From NCBI GenBank assembly GCA_025210655.1, contig JAOARG010000033.1:1-64000 (forward strand): a stretch of 64,000 bases of DNA, written 5' to 3'. The DNA comes from Bacillota bacterium (GTDB taxonomy: Bacteria; Bacillota; Clostridia; Peptostreptococcales; Acidaminobacteraceae). The notes under the pieces were generated by a model that was not told where the DNA came from, ran no database searches, and saw nothing but the letters and a program-made list of their open reading frames with translations. Numbering within the stretch: position 1 is the first letter of the stretch; each line of letters opens with the position of its first letter. Of this stretch, positions 9,714 to 18,215 are shown piece by piece. The translations under genes were made by a program, and so were the position numbers.

Positions 9714-10505
9714 ATGAAGAATCCTAATATCTTAACTTATATATACGAAAAAATTAATAATAAGCTTTCGACTACTCAACTGATTGCCATTGCCTGTAGT
9801 TTAAGTTTTATGGTGGTAATTCTTTCAATCGCCATTACTATGGAGTTGATGAATTCAAAGGAAGACAAAACTCCAGTAATTGCAATTAGCGAGTACATGA
9901 ATGATACGGCTGAAGATAATTATGTTAAAGTTGCTTCTGATATAGAAGATCTAAAACTTGCAAATGACTATTACATGGACTCTATACAAAAACAAAGGCC
10001 TGAGGAAGTAGAAATTAATACCGAGGACATTTCCAAATATATTTTACCTTCTCCTTTTGAAAATAGTTTGAATAATAAAATATACAAAGAAATAAAGCCA
10101 AATAGAAATTTCGCTATATCAAAGCCAGATTCACTACCAGTAATGGGCAAAATCACGTCTCGATACGGTAAAAGAATCGATCCTATTGAAGGTGATGTGG
10201 ATTTTCACAAGGGACTAGATATAGCTGGACCTGAAGGCTCAAAAGTAAGGGCCTCAGGCTCTGGAATTGTAACCTACTCAGGAGAGAACGGAACATATGG
10301 AAATCTAGTAATAATTAGTCACGGATATGGTTACCGTTCACTATATGCCCACAATAAAAAGAACCTAGTCAAGGTTGGAGACAAGATAAAAAAAGGAGAT
10401 ATCATAGCTCTCCTTGGAAATACAGGCAAGAGTACTGGGCCTCATGTGCATTTTGAGATACATTATAAGGGGAGACAAATAAATCCAGAAGTTATACTGA
10501 ATTAA
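9714..10505 (+). CDS. Membrane-anchored M23 (LytM-type) metallopeptidase
   Basis: A 263-residue peptidoglycan hydrolase or hydrolase-like regulator. A single membrane segment at about 21-43 (IAIACSLSFMVVILSIAITM) anchors it with the bulk outside. The C-terminal M23 domain (about 150-260) keeps the zinc ligands: HKGLD near 165-169 and GPHVHFEI near 241-248. The family cuts peptide cross-bridges of the cell wall, often at division or sporulation. The linker at 45-145 is charged and has no recognised domain. It is a single gene with an AAGGAG ribosome binding site, downstream of the decayed PAS-GGDEF remnant, and ends in the hairpin array at 10.5 kb, whose central stem acts as terminator. Confidence 0.9.
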   Translation: MKNPNILTYIYEKINNKLSTTQLIAIACSLSFMVVILSIAITMELMNSKEDKTPVIAISEYMNDTAEDNYVKVASDIEDLKLANDYYMDSIQKQRPEEVEINTEDISKYILPSPFENSLNNKIYKEIKPNRNFAISKPDSLPVMGKITSRYGKRIDPIEGDVDFHKGLDIAGPEGSKVRASGSGIVTYSGENGTYGNLVIISHGYGYRSLYAHNKKNLVKVGDKIKKGDIIALLGNTGKSTGPHVHFEIHYKGRQINPEVILN

Positions 10506-10847
10506 GCCTAGCAGCGTTAATATACCGCTAGCCCAGCAACATCTTTCAGTATGTCAGCCCAGCTCTCAAAACTTTGTTTGAGAAGTCCAGCAGTTGCTTA
10601 GCAACTAGAGCAATGAAATTTTACCAACGTAAAATAATTTTAAAAACCCTAGACATTTAGAGGTCTAGGGTTCTTTTAGTTCTCCATTCAATTATTTTGC
10701 GATTGCAAAATCACCATGTACTAGAAGTTATATATAACTTCGCTGGGCTCATATCAAAATATGATATGGCTGGGCTAACATCATAGATGTTGCTAGGCGA
10801 GTGCAAAGTGCACGTCTAGGCGTAACTCCATATCAAAATGGAGTTAC
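10506..10847. repeat. Hairpin-ladder array A (AGCCCAGC/GCTGGGCT linkers)
   Basis: About eleven short hairpins fill this gap. Left linkers are GCCTAGC (10506), AGCCCAGC (10530 and 10556) and AGTCCAGC (10584). Right linkers are GCTGGGCT (10742 and 10769), GCTAGGC (10792) and GTCTAGGC (10814). The two sets are reverse complements. Hairpins between them are mostly perfect, for example TCTCAAA/TTTGAGA (10564-10583), AGTTGC/GCAACT (10592-10606), CATATCA/TGATATG (10750-10768), AACATC/GATGTT (10777-10791) and a 10-bp stem at 10822-10847 that contains the MocR stop codon. The terminator at 10645 sits at the apex. CAATGAA (10611) and GTAC (10718) flank the apex as in arrays C and D. Confidence 0.85.
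10645..10677. terminator. Bidirectional terminator at the centre of array A
   Basis: A perfect 10-bp stem, AACCCTAGAC with GTCTAGGGTT (10645-10654 and 10663-10672), has CTTTT after it on the plus strand and A-rich sequence before it, giving a T-run on the minus strand. It can close both the M23 peptidase gene and the convergent MocR gene. Confidence 0.85.
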
Positions 10848-12247
10848 AGGGACTCAGTTAGTCTCGAATTAATATTCAAATCAAAGCTTATAAAGTCTAT
10901 TATCTCCTCTATAATAACTTTTAATCCTTCCTCCATTAATTCATCAGACATTGTTGAAAAACTTAATCTAAAGTAATTTGACGGTTTTCTATTCATTTTG
11001 AAGCTAGAGCCTGGAGCGATTAATATATCCTTATCCCTAAGTCTTTTATATAATTGATCTGTTGAGTAGCCGTTTGGTAGGCCGATCCATATATGAAGAC
11101 CTCCACGGGGTTCGTGAAAACTTACTTCTTTTGGAAGATTTTTCGAAAGAATACTTATTACTTTTTCATATCTTTCTTTGTAGTTTTCAAGGGTCAAATC
11201 AAGTCTCTTATCCCATAGTCCCTCTTTTATATAAAGTTCAAAAGTCCTTTGTATAAGTCCTGATGTTGAAATATCTGATATATGTTTTGCAAATAGTATT
11301 TCATCAATAAAAATATCTGGTGAAATCATATAGCCCAGTCTAATCCCTGGAACAAACAATTTCGAGAAACTCTTCACATATAGAACCCTATCATTTTTAT
11401 CCCTGTGTAGAAAATTATATATATCTTTTCCGTAGTAATTAAGTTCACTTGAATAATCATCTTCTATAATAAAAAAGTCTTTTTTTTCAGCCAGATGAAG
11501 TATCTTATCTATTTTTTCTTTAGAATAACAGTATCCCGTAGGATTCTGAAAATTTGTATTGGTATAAAACATTTTTACATTGTTTTTTGACAATACCTTT
11601 TCTAGGCGTTCTATATCAAGGCCATCTTCATGAAGTGCAACCTCAACTATGTTACAACCATTGGATTTAAACAATTCTATTGCACCAGAATATGTTGGAG
11701 ATTCAACAACAATGGTATCACTAGGATTAAGTATTGATTTACTTATAATATCAAGTCCCTGTTGTGCTCCTGATATTATCTGTATTTTCTCTATAGCTAT
11801 ATTTTGAAATCCACTTTCTTTAATAGCTTTTCTTAAATTATAATATCCCTTTGTATCATCGTACTGAAAAGCCCTACCACCATCTCGGTCTAGAACTTTA
11901 TTTAAAAGTACCTTAAACTCTTCTACAGGAAAAATATCCTGATGGGGACTTCCACTTGCAAAGTTGAGAACTCCATCCTCTGGAAGTTCTTCATATTCAT
12001 CCCCCTTAATATATGTACCACTACCAGCTTTTTTTAGTACAAGGCCCTTGTCCTCCAAAAGCTTATAAGCATTTACGATAGTAGAATTATTGACTTCAAG
12101 ACCCTTGGCAATTTTTCTAATCGGGGGCAATTTATCCCCAGCTTTTAGTTCACCAGCATGAATCATTGATTCAATATTCTTATATAACTGTATGTAGAGA
12201 TGTTCCTTATCTTCCTTATTCAATTGAATCTTTTGAAATTTTTTCAT
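10844..12247 (-). CDS. MocR/PdxR-type regulator (GntR helix-turn-helix plus aminotransferase domain)
   Basis: A 467-residue transcription factor. Residues about 10-80 form a GntR winged helix (IHAGELKAGDKLPPIRKIAKGLEVNNSTIVNAYKLLEDKG). Residues 105-450 form a fold-type I aminotransferase domain with the PLP lysine in VKSFSKLFVPGIRLGY near residue 293. Such proteins usually sense PLP or an amino-acid derivative and control vitamin B6, GABA, taurine or transport genes. No obvious target is adjacent. The ATG at 12247 has AGGGTGAT before it. The probable 6S RNA ends 20 bp upstream, so its terminal hairpin could also act as an attenuator for this gene. Confidence 0.9.
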   Translation of the reverse strand: MKKFQKIQLNKEDKEHLYIQLYKNIESMIHAGELKAGDKLPPIRKIAKGLEVNNSTIVNAYKLLEDKGLVLKKAGSGTYIKGDEYEELPEDGVLNFASGSPHQDIFPVEEFKVLLNKVLDRDGGRAFQYDDTKGYYNLRKAIKESGFQNIAIEKIQIISGAQQGLDIISKSILNPSDTIVVESPTYSGAIELFKSNGCNIVEVALHEDGLDIERLEKVLSKNNVKMFYTNTNFQNPTGYCYSKEKIDKILHLAEKKDFFIIEDDYSSELNYYGKDIYNFLHRDKNDRVLYVKSFSKLFVPGIRLGYMISPDIFIDEILFAKHISDISTSGLIQRTFELYIKEGLWDKRLDLTLENYKERYEKVISILSKNLPKEVSFHEPRGGLHIWIGLPNGYSTDQLYKRLRDKDILIAPGSSFKMNRKPSNYFRLSFSTMSDELMEEGLKVIIEEIIDFISFDLNINSRLTESL

Positions 12248-12267
12248 ATTATCACCCTATATACAAA

Positions 12268-12453
12268 ATAAAAAAGCCCAGGCTGCCGTTGTCTCTAGGA
12301 AAAATTACACCACACCTCAACCAGGTGGGTGGACTATTCCGTGCTTCTGTGATCCCAGATAAATCCGGGCATTCCATTTGACACGGAAACGCGTACTCCC
12401 TATAAATCACCAGTGGGTAATTTTCAAAACAACAACAAACAGCCTCGGCTCTT
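12268..12453 (-). ncRNA. ssrS: Probable 6S RNA
   Basis: A transcript of about 186 nt is predicted on the minus strand between the NdpA homologue and the MocR gene. The ends close as a stem (CAGCCTCGGCT at 12440-12450 and AGCCCAGGCTG at 12275-12285 on the plus strand, one mismatch), and the 3' arm runs into TTTTTTATTTT, a termination signal. The interior has a large weakly paired region and a conserved-looking apical helix (on the minus strand CCCGG, loop, CTGGG, then CAGAAGC). Length, closed ends, internal bulge and a strong promoter fit 6S RNA, which binds sigma-A RNA polymerase. No T-box or known riboswitch motif was found. The alternative is a leader attenuator of the MocR gene. Confidence 0.62.
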
Positions 12454-12459
12454 TTCTAT

Positions 12460-12489
12460 ATTATACTACACTTTTTCGATTTTGAAAAC
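12460..12489 (-). promoter_or_regulatory. Sigma-A promoter of the probable 6S RNA
   Basis: On the minus strand a perfect TATAAT -10 box (12460-12465) has TTTTCA about 18 bp upstream (12484-12489) as a weak -35. Transcription would begin near 12453, at the closing stem of the RNA. Confidence 0.6.
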
Positions 12490-12518
12490 CTTTTAGCTTT
12501 TTAAAATCCCTGGAAGCC

Positions 12519-13559
12519 TTATTTTTCAAGGATATTCCTAACATTTTTTATTACATAATTAACTGTTCCATCACCATTTCTAACTACCTCAATAAGATTT
12601 GAATCTTTAAATATATCCAGTTCACTACTAATAGTAAAACCAGTGTCAGTCTTTATGGATTTTTTCTTTAGTTTCTTTTCAACCCATTTTTTATCTACTT
12701 CAAAGTTGTTATTTACATCAAGTCCATTTCCTTCCAATGAAGTAATAAGGGACTGCTTCAAATCTATATCATCCTTAAGTACCTCATTTGAAAACTCTGC
12801 AATACTGAGGTCCTCTTTTTCAAGTAGACTTTCATTGATTTTTTCTCTTATATCAAGGGATAAATGCACATCTTCCTTTACATTTTTTCTAGCCCACTTT
12901 TCGACTACATTCTTAAATATTTTTGTCCTATCTCTATTATCAATTACATCATAAATATTTAGGTATCTATTAACAAAGTAATCCTTAGCTTCTTCCGATT
13001 CAGAAGATTTAACCTTATTTACATATAGAGCATCATAATTTTCATCTATATGTGGGTCTTTTAAAATAGCTGCATTTGCAAGTCTTTGTCTTTCACTTGG
13101 AAGACCAATATCTTGAGTAATTATGGATATTTTAAAGCCTTCCTCTTCAAAACCTATATCATGGATATAAGATCTTTGATAATCCATCTTTAGGATACCC
13201 AAGAATTTTTCATTATTTGCTGAAAACTTTACTATCATAAGATCTCCTGATGGAATATCTGGAAACTCTTTTGCAACCATGAATAACTTTTCTGCCATTT
13301 CTTTAGAACACTCTACAAAATCTAGTTCTCCACTAAAAAATCTCTTTACAGTACCTCTAAAAACCGAGTCATCTTTAAACTTAGCTTTTTTATTAGCCTC
13401 ATCCTTAATTATCTTCATAATGTGTGTTGAAGCAAACTCATAAAGTTCATCATCAAGGTCAAGTGTAATATTATTTAAAATTGGTTCATCTCCATTTGTA
13501 TCAACTATGTGTATTATTGCTTCTTCTATAGTAATACCTTCAATATTTCTAATACTCAT
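12519..13559 (-). CDS. Nucleoid-associated protein, NdpA/37-kDa family
   Basis: A 346-residue cytoplasmic protein. The opening IRNIEGITIEEAIIHIVDTNGDEPILN and the central DLMIVKFSANNEKFLGILKMDY and QRLANAAILKD stretches fit the nucleoid-associated protein NdpA (YejK-like) family, which binds double-stranded DNA. The start at 13559 overlaps the end of the efflux adaptor gene by 11 bp and has a GGAGGA ribosome binding site, so it is translationally coupled to the ABC efflux operon. The reason for that coupling is not evident. The probable 6S RNA promoter begins just after the stop codon. Confidence 0.8.
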   Translation of the reverse strand: MSIRNIEGITIEEAIIHIVDTNGDEPILNNITLDLDDELYEFASTHIMKIIKDEANKKAKFKDDSVFRGTVKRFFSGELDFVECSKEMAEKLFMVAKEFPDIPSGDLMIVKFSANNEKFLGILKMDYQRSYIHDIGFEEEGFKISIITQDIGLPSERQRLANAAILKDPHIDENYDALYVNKVKSSESEEAKDYFVNRYLNIYDVIDNRDRTKIFKNVVEKWARKNVKEDVHLSLDIREKINESLLEKEDLSIAEFSNEVLKDDIDLKQSLITSLEGNGLDVNNNFEVDKKWVEKKLKKKSIKTDTGFTISSELDIFKDSNLIEVVRNGDGTVNYVIKNVRNILEK

Positions 13560-14790
13560 CCAAATCCTCCGTGTATATCAGTTCTATTTTAATATTCTCT
13601 TCAAGTTCCTTATCTGGATACCTTATTATCTTATCACTTTCTGACAATCCTTCAAGAACTGTATAATATTTATTTCCTTCTGTCCCTAATGAAATAGTCT
13701 TTAGAGTTGATACGCCCTCTTTAACAAGAAAAACATAATCCTGTCCATTTATGTCGAATACCGCTGATTTTGCTACCCTCAAAACATCATTTTCCCTAAT
13801 GGTAAAAAATTTAATATCTATTTCCTGATTAATAATAAATTCATCTACTTTTTCATCGGCTTCAATCTCAACTAATATTCTTTTCTGACTTATTCCAAGA
13901 TCTGATACTTTCTCATTGGCTTTAGGATATATTTTAGATACATGTCCATTTATAATATGTTCATTTATCTCAAGTTCAACATCTGTTCCAATCTCAATAT
14001 CTTCATAATACTTACTTAAAATCTCTGATTCAATAACAATTTCATTTTTATCAACCATCTCAAACACTGTTTGACCAATGTTTACAAAATCATTAGCATC
14101 AGATTTTTTTTCAACAAGTACACCTGTAAAAGGTGCTTTTACTTTGTGATAATCCCTAGTAAGCTTGAGGTTTTCCAACTCAAATTCCATTGCATCAATG
14201 TTTGAAAGCAGTTCTTTCTCCTTATATCTCGATATTCTTACCCTACCAAGTTTTAATTGGCTATTTGCTATGTTTACCTGGGACTGAGCATTATCATAAG
14301 ATGACTTTGAGTTTTCAAGTTCTACGGAGCTGACAGCTCCCCTTTCAAAAAGATTTTTATTCCTATCATAATCTTTTTTAGCATCTGCAAAAGTATTTTC
14401 AGCCTGCTTAAGTAACTCTTCAAGATTCTCAATTTCCGCCTTATCAACAGGGTTTAGGGCATCTTTATATTGATAGCCCAAAGCTTTTATTTTTTCTTCA
14501 AGACCTTTGATTTTAAGTTCAATATCAGAACTATCTATCTCCATCAATACTGAGCCTTCAGTAACCGTGTCCCCCTCTGCAAAATAAACCGAAGTTACTA
14601 AACCTGAAACCCTTGATACTATATTGGAATCTTTTTTATATTTAATAGTACCGTCCTCTTCAAAATAATCTGAAACTGTTCCTTTCATCACATCATAGCC
14701 TTCATACTCAAGGGCCTTGTCACCTCTCAAAAATATTCCAACAGCAAGAAAGGCAAGAAGAACTAGTCCTATAAATATTTTCTTTTTCAT
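13549..14790 (-). CDS. HlyD/MacA-like efflux adaptor protein
   Basis: A 413-residue membrane-fusion (adaptor) protein. The N-terminus has one hydrophobic anchor (IFIGLVLLAFLAVGIFL). Then come the first half of a lipoyl-like domain (SGLVTSVYFAEGDTVTEGSVLMEID), a coiled-coil hairpin at about 95-200, the second lipoyl half (VKAPFTGVLVEKKSDANDFV) and a beta-barrel. The protein would link the ABC permease to the wall or an exported substrate in a Gram-positive MacAB/YknXYZ-like system. It sits 37 bp after the permease gene. Confidence 0.88.
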   Translation of the reverse strand: MKKKIFIGLVLLAFLAVGIFLRGDKALEYEGYDVMKGTVSDYFEEDGTIKYKKDSNIVSRVSGLVTSVYFAEGDTVTEGSVLMEIDSSDIELKIKGLEEKIKALGYQYKDALNPVDKAEIENLEELLKQAENTFADAKKDYDRNKNLFERGAVSSVELENSKSSYDNAQSQVNIANSQLKLGRVRISRYKEKELLSNIDAMEFELENLKLTRDYHKVKAPFTGVLVEKKSDANDFVNIGQTVFEMVDKNEIVIESEILSKYYEDIEIGTDVELEINEHIINGHVSKIYPKANEKVSDLGISQKRILVEIEADEKVDEFIINQEIDIKFFTIRENDVLRVAKSAVFDINGQDYVFLVKEGVSTLKTISLGTEGNKYYTVLEGLSESDKIIRYPDKELEENIKIELIYTEDLDEY

Positions 14791-14827
14791 AATATCCTCT
14801 CCTTATTAAGAGTTATTTACACTTAAC

Positions 14828-17179
14828 TTAAGTTGTCCTATTTTTAAGTGCCTGCATAAAGTCCAATTTCTTTAGCTTTCTCCTTGTAAAGAAAAGAGCA
14901 AAGATTACAAATCCTATAGTAATAAAAGCACTGTTTACATAAATCATAGTATCTATTTCCCTATTGAGAACAAACAATTCACTTGATACTGCATTTGCAA
15001 TACCAATAACCATCATATTACTTATTGGTATGCCAATGGCTATACCAAAAAAAGTTACTAATATATTTTCTCTTATTACAACTCTAAATATCTCTTTCTT
15101 TGTAAATCCCATTACCCTCATTGATGAAAACTCTAATCTTCTTTCATTAATATTTATAATATTGGTGTTATATACTATTACAAATCCTAAAACCCCTCCA
15201 AATCCAAGCATTACTGTTATACTGGCTATAGAAAGATCTAGAAACTCCATAAATACACTTTTCATATCATCTATGGACTTAACACTTTCAACATTTGTAT
15301 ACTTTTCCAGCTGATTTCTTACGTCTTTTGAAGAATTAACTACAAACCCATTTGTATATTCCCCGTCTAAAAATATTTCTCTCATATAGTCTATTCCCAT
15401 ATAACAATTGCTACCTAGACTTTGTTTTACTATACCAAGGACCTTAAGTTCTACATCATCCCTATGGGGAATAAAATTTTTAATGTTTAAGGTATCCCCT
15501 GTATCCACCTCAAGCATCCTGTGGATACTCTCTGTAATGTAAATTCCATCCTTGGATAAATCTATCTTATCGTCATAAATATCATATATATCATACATTT
15601 TTGTTTCAGGAAGAAGACCTAAAAAATTAACAACCTGAGTCTTCCATCTATATTTTATTTCAAATGGATATTCTATTTGGGGTTCAACATAAGTAACCCC
15701 ATCAAGACTCTTTATAGTGTTGATATTCACCTCATTAACAGGATTTTTCATTACAACACTATAGTCCATTTTAAGGAACTCATCATAATGATTAATAAAC
15801 ATTTTATCAAATTGATCCACTTGAAATATTGGTATCAGTATTATTCCATAGGTCAATCCAAGTGACAATGTATAAAATAAAAATCTTCTTTTATTTCTAA
15901 ATATTGATCTTAATATATATTTCCAGCTAAATTTTATTCTCTTCCAAATAAAAGTAATATATTCAAGCAGTATCCTTTTACCCTTTGTCCCTACAAAAGG
16001 CCTCATTATTTCTCCAGGGTGTACTTCAAAAAGTTTTTTAGAACCTAAATATCCTGCTCCACCTGTAAAAAATAATGAAAGGAAAATTGATGCTACAATA
16101 AATTTCCCCATTACTACTGTTTTAAACATAGGTATATAAAAGAAATTTTCCACATAAAGTTTTGTTAACTGCGATGAAAGATATGCTCCTAAAATACTTC
16201 CAAATATAGCTCCAAAAAGTCCTATTGTCATGGAATAAAACAAATAGTTCATAAGTATCTCCCTATTTGTATAACCAAGGGATTTCATTATTCCTATTGC
16301 AAATCTATCACCATCTATTATTCTTGAAAGCATAATCCATATAATAGCTGCTGCTATACCTAAAAATATTAATGGGATTACTCCCGACACTTTCTTATTA
16401 CCTTCTATTTCGTCCTGAATCACTTGATTAGAAAGCTGATCTTCATAATCATATAGCCTAATAATACCTGTATCATCTAGCTCATCTTCAAGATAATCCT
16501 TTATATTTTCAATCAACTTTTTATCCCTAAGCTTCACTAAAAGTTCATTATATTCCCTATCAAATCCTAGTTTTTCAATAAAAAACTGTTCCGATACATA
16601 TACTATGCCGAATTTACTATAATCAGGAAATAAAGTTGTAGCATTTTCTATGAGATAAATATACTCAGGACTAGATACGACTCCCTTAACTATTAGTTCT
16701 TCAATTTCACCATTGTAAGAAATTCTTAAAGTATCACCAATTGACATATTCCTAGCTTTAAAAAAACTTTCTATTACGTAGCATTCCTTAGATCCATCCT
16801 CTATCTTGAATCCTTCCCTGAAAAAAAGTCTATTTATATTTTCATCTTCTTCATAGCTTATAAGCCTTACTTTTACCTTCTCATCTTCTACATCAACAGG
16901 AAAATTATAAACATAGCGACCTTCCGCATACTGAATATTGTTAACGGTCCTTAACTTTTTTATATCATCAGGAGTTGCCCTTTCCATTTCTACAAAAATA
17001 TCAGAAAAATTCATTTCATTGTAATAAAACTTAACTGACTCATCAAGATTAACCATTGTACTTGAAAATGTATTGTATATACCTATACCAAGTACAATAA
17101 GAACAATTACAGCTATAAACTCCCCTTTGGTGTTTTTTATCATTCTCAGTAATCTCAAATGTATTTTTTTCATTACCAA
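14828..17179 (-). CDS. FtsX-like ABC transporter permease with two FtsX domains
   Basis: A 783-residue permease. The first membrane helix is at about 17-36. An extracellular MacB-type domain follows, then three helices near 265-385 with the FtsX signature (GIMKSLGYTNREILMNYLFYS). A second helix and extracellular loop begin near 430, and the protein ends in three more helices with MRVMGFTKKEIFRVVIRENI. This duplicated architecture is usual for Gram-positive macrolide, peptide or lipoprotein exporters of the MacB family. It overlaps the ATPase gene by 7 bp. Confidence 0.9.
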   Translation of the reverse strand: MVMKKIHLRLLRMIKNTKGEFIAVIVLIVLGIGIYNTFSSTMVNLDESVKFYYNEMNFSDIFVEMERATPDDIKKLRTVNNIQYAEGRYVYNFPVDVEDEKVKVRLISYEEDENINRLFFREGFKIEDGSKECYVIESFFKARNMSIGDTLRISYNGEIEELIVKGVVSSPEYIYLIENATTLFPDYSKFGIVYVSEQFFIEKLGFDREYNELLVKLRDKKLIENIKDYLEDELDDTGIIRLYDYEDQLSNQVIQDEIEGNKKVSGVIPLIFLGIAAAIIWIMLSRIIDGDRFAIGIMKSLGYTNREILMNYLFYSMTIGLFGAIFGSILGAYLSSQLTKLYVENFFYIPMFKTVVMGKFIVASIFLSLFFTGGAGYLGSKKLFEVHPGEIMRPFVGTKGKRILLEYITFIWKRIKFSWKYILRSIFRNKRRFLFYTLSLGLTYGIILIPIFQVDQFDKMFINHYDEFLKMDYSVVMKNPVNEVNINTIKSLDGVTYVEPQIEYPFEIKYRWKTQVVNFLGLLPETKMYDIYDIYDDKIDLSKDGIYITESIHRMLEVDTGDTLNIKNFIPHRDDVELKVLGIVKQSLGSNCYMGIDYMREIFLDGEYTNGFVVNSSKDVRNQLEKYTNVESVKSIDDMKSVFMEFLDLSIASITVMLGFGGVLGFVIVYNTNIININERRLEFSSMRVMGFTKKEIFRVVIRENILVTFFGIAIGIPISNMMVIGIANAVSSELFVLNREIDTMIYVNSAFITIGFVIFALFFTRRKLKKLDFMQALKNRTT

Positions 17180-17877
17180 TCAATCCCTTCAGGTTCAATA
17201 GGATTTTCATTTACTATAAAGTCAATTACTTTACCACTTCTCATTTTTATTACCTTGTTTCCTATTTCCCCAATAGATGTATTATGGGTAATTACTAAAA
17301 TGGTTTTATTATATTTTCTATTCACATCAACAAGTAATTTAAGTATTTCCTTACCTGTTTCAAAGTCAAGGGCACCAGTTGGCTCATCACATAAAAGAAT
17401 ATCAGGATTTTTACTAACAGCTCTGGCAATTGCAACCCTTTGCTGCTCTCCACCACTAAGTTGTGAAGGAAAGTGATCCCTTCTCTCCCATAAACCCACT
17501 GCCTTTATTACATCATCTATATTTAGATGGTCAGTTGTTATTTCAGTAGCCAACTCTATATTTTCTTTAGCCGTTAAATTAGACATTAGATTATAAAACT
17601 GAAATACAAATCCTATCTTATTTCTCCTTATATCAGTCAGTATCTTATCACTGGAAAAATCAACTTTTTCTCCCATAAGGAAAACTTCACCCTCAGTAGG
17701 TTCATCCATAGCACCAATTAAATTGATAAGTGTACTTTTTCCCGATCCACTTGGACCAAGTATTACTACAAAGTCACCCTCATCTATTTCAAAGCTTACA
17801 TCCCTAAGGGCATTTACAATTACTTCTCCCATGATATATCTTTTTTGAAGATTATTTACCTTAATGATTTTTTTCAT
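17173..17877 (-). CDS. ABC transporter ATP-binding protein (MacB/LolD type)
   Basis: A 234-residue ATPase with Walker A GPSGSGKST near 40-48, the Q-loop FQFYNLMSNLTAKEN, signature LSGGEQQRVAIARA, Walker B ILLCDEPTGALD and the H-loop VITHN. The sequence type matches the MacB/LolD/FtsE group that pairs with FtsX-like permeases. It is the first gene of a four-gene operon (ATPase, permease, adaptor, NdpA homologue). The start has an AGAGGGTG ribosome binding site. The exported substrate is unknown. Confidence 0.93.
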   Translation of the reverse strand: MKKIIKVNNLQKRYIMGEVIVNALRDVSFEIDEGDFVVILGPSGSGKSTLINLIGAMDEPTEGEVFLMGEKVDFSSDKILTDIRRNKIGFVFQFYNLMSNLTAKENIELATEITTDHLNIDDVIKAVGLWERRDHFPSQLSGGEQQRVAIARAVSKNPDILLCDEPTGALDFETGKEILKLLVDVNRKYNKTILVITHNTSIGEIGNKVIKMRSGKVIDFIVNENPIEPEGIDW

Positions 17878-17927
17878 ATAAACACCCTCTAAACTTATAA
17901 TTAGACTACTTATTAAATCTGAGTTAC

Positions 17928-18215
17928 GTTTAGCAATATATTAAGAAACTCAATATATGTTAAGCAGGTGTTCCCACCGTTAAGCAGCCATTAACATGGC
18001 GTGAAGCGGCATTTACAATGCTGTACTAGGAAACCTTGCTAGGCAAGCTCTTTAATTAAATATCAAATTTTGTGAATACAAAATATCCGAGTACGTAATT
18101 CAAAGAATTACTGCTTAACAATGAGTTAAAAACTCATCGCTTAACGTAACAAAGTGACTGCTTAACATTATGATTTATCATAATACTTAACAATTCTATT
18201 ATTAATAATAGAATT
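17928..18215. repeat. Hairpin-ladder array B (GTTAAGCA/TGCTTAAC linkers)
   Basis: Left linkers are GTTTAGCA (17928), GTTAAGCA (17959 and 17979) and GTGAAGCG (18001). Right linkers are TGCTTAAC (18112), CGCTTAAC (18138), TGCTTAAC (18159) and TACTTAAC (18184). Hairpins between them include ATATATT/AATATAT (17936-17958), GGTG/CACC (17967-17978), GCCAT/ATGGC (17987-18000), GCATT/AATGC (18009-18021), GTAATTC/GAATTAC (18095-18111), ATGAGTT/AACTCAT (18121-18137) and ATTATGA/TCATAAT (18167-18184). The apex carries ATTTTGT/ACAAAAT flanked by GTAC motifs. A perfect 24-bp palindrome at 18192-18215 overlaps the stop codon of the pseudouridine synthase gene. The array lies between that stop and the promoter side of the ABC operon. 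Confidence 0.88.

Noticed and set aside
10506-10847. CRISPR array
   Set aside because: Spaced repeats are present, but the linkers are only 8 nt, the intervening units are palindromes and the repeat orientation inverts at the centre. No cas genes are near.
12268-12453. T-box or metabolite riboswitch before the MocR gene
   Set aside because: No AGGGTGG-type T-box sequence and no conserved riboswitch core was found; length and closed ends fit 6S RNA better.
18043-18060. Retron or group II intron RNA in array B
   Set aside because: No reverse transcriptase gene lies in the window, and the conserved domain V of group II introns was not seen.
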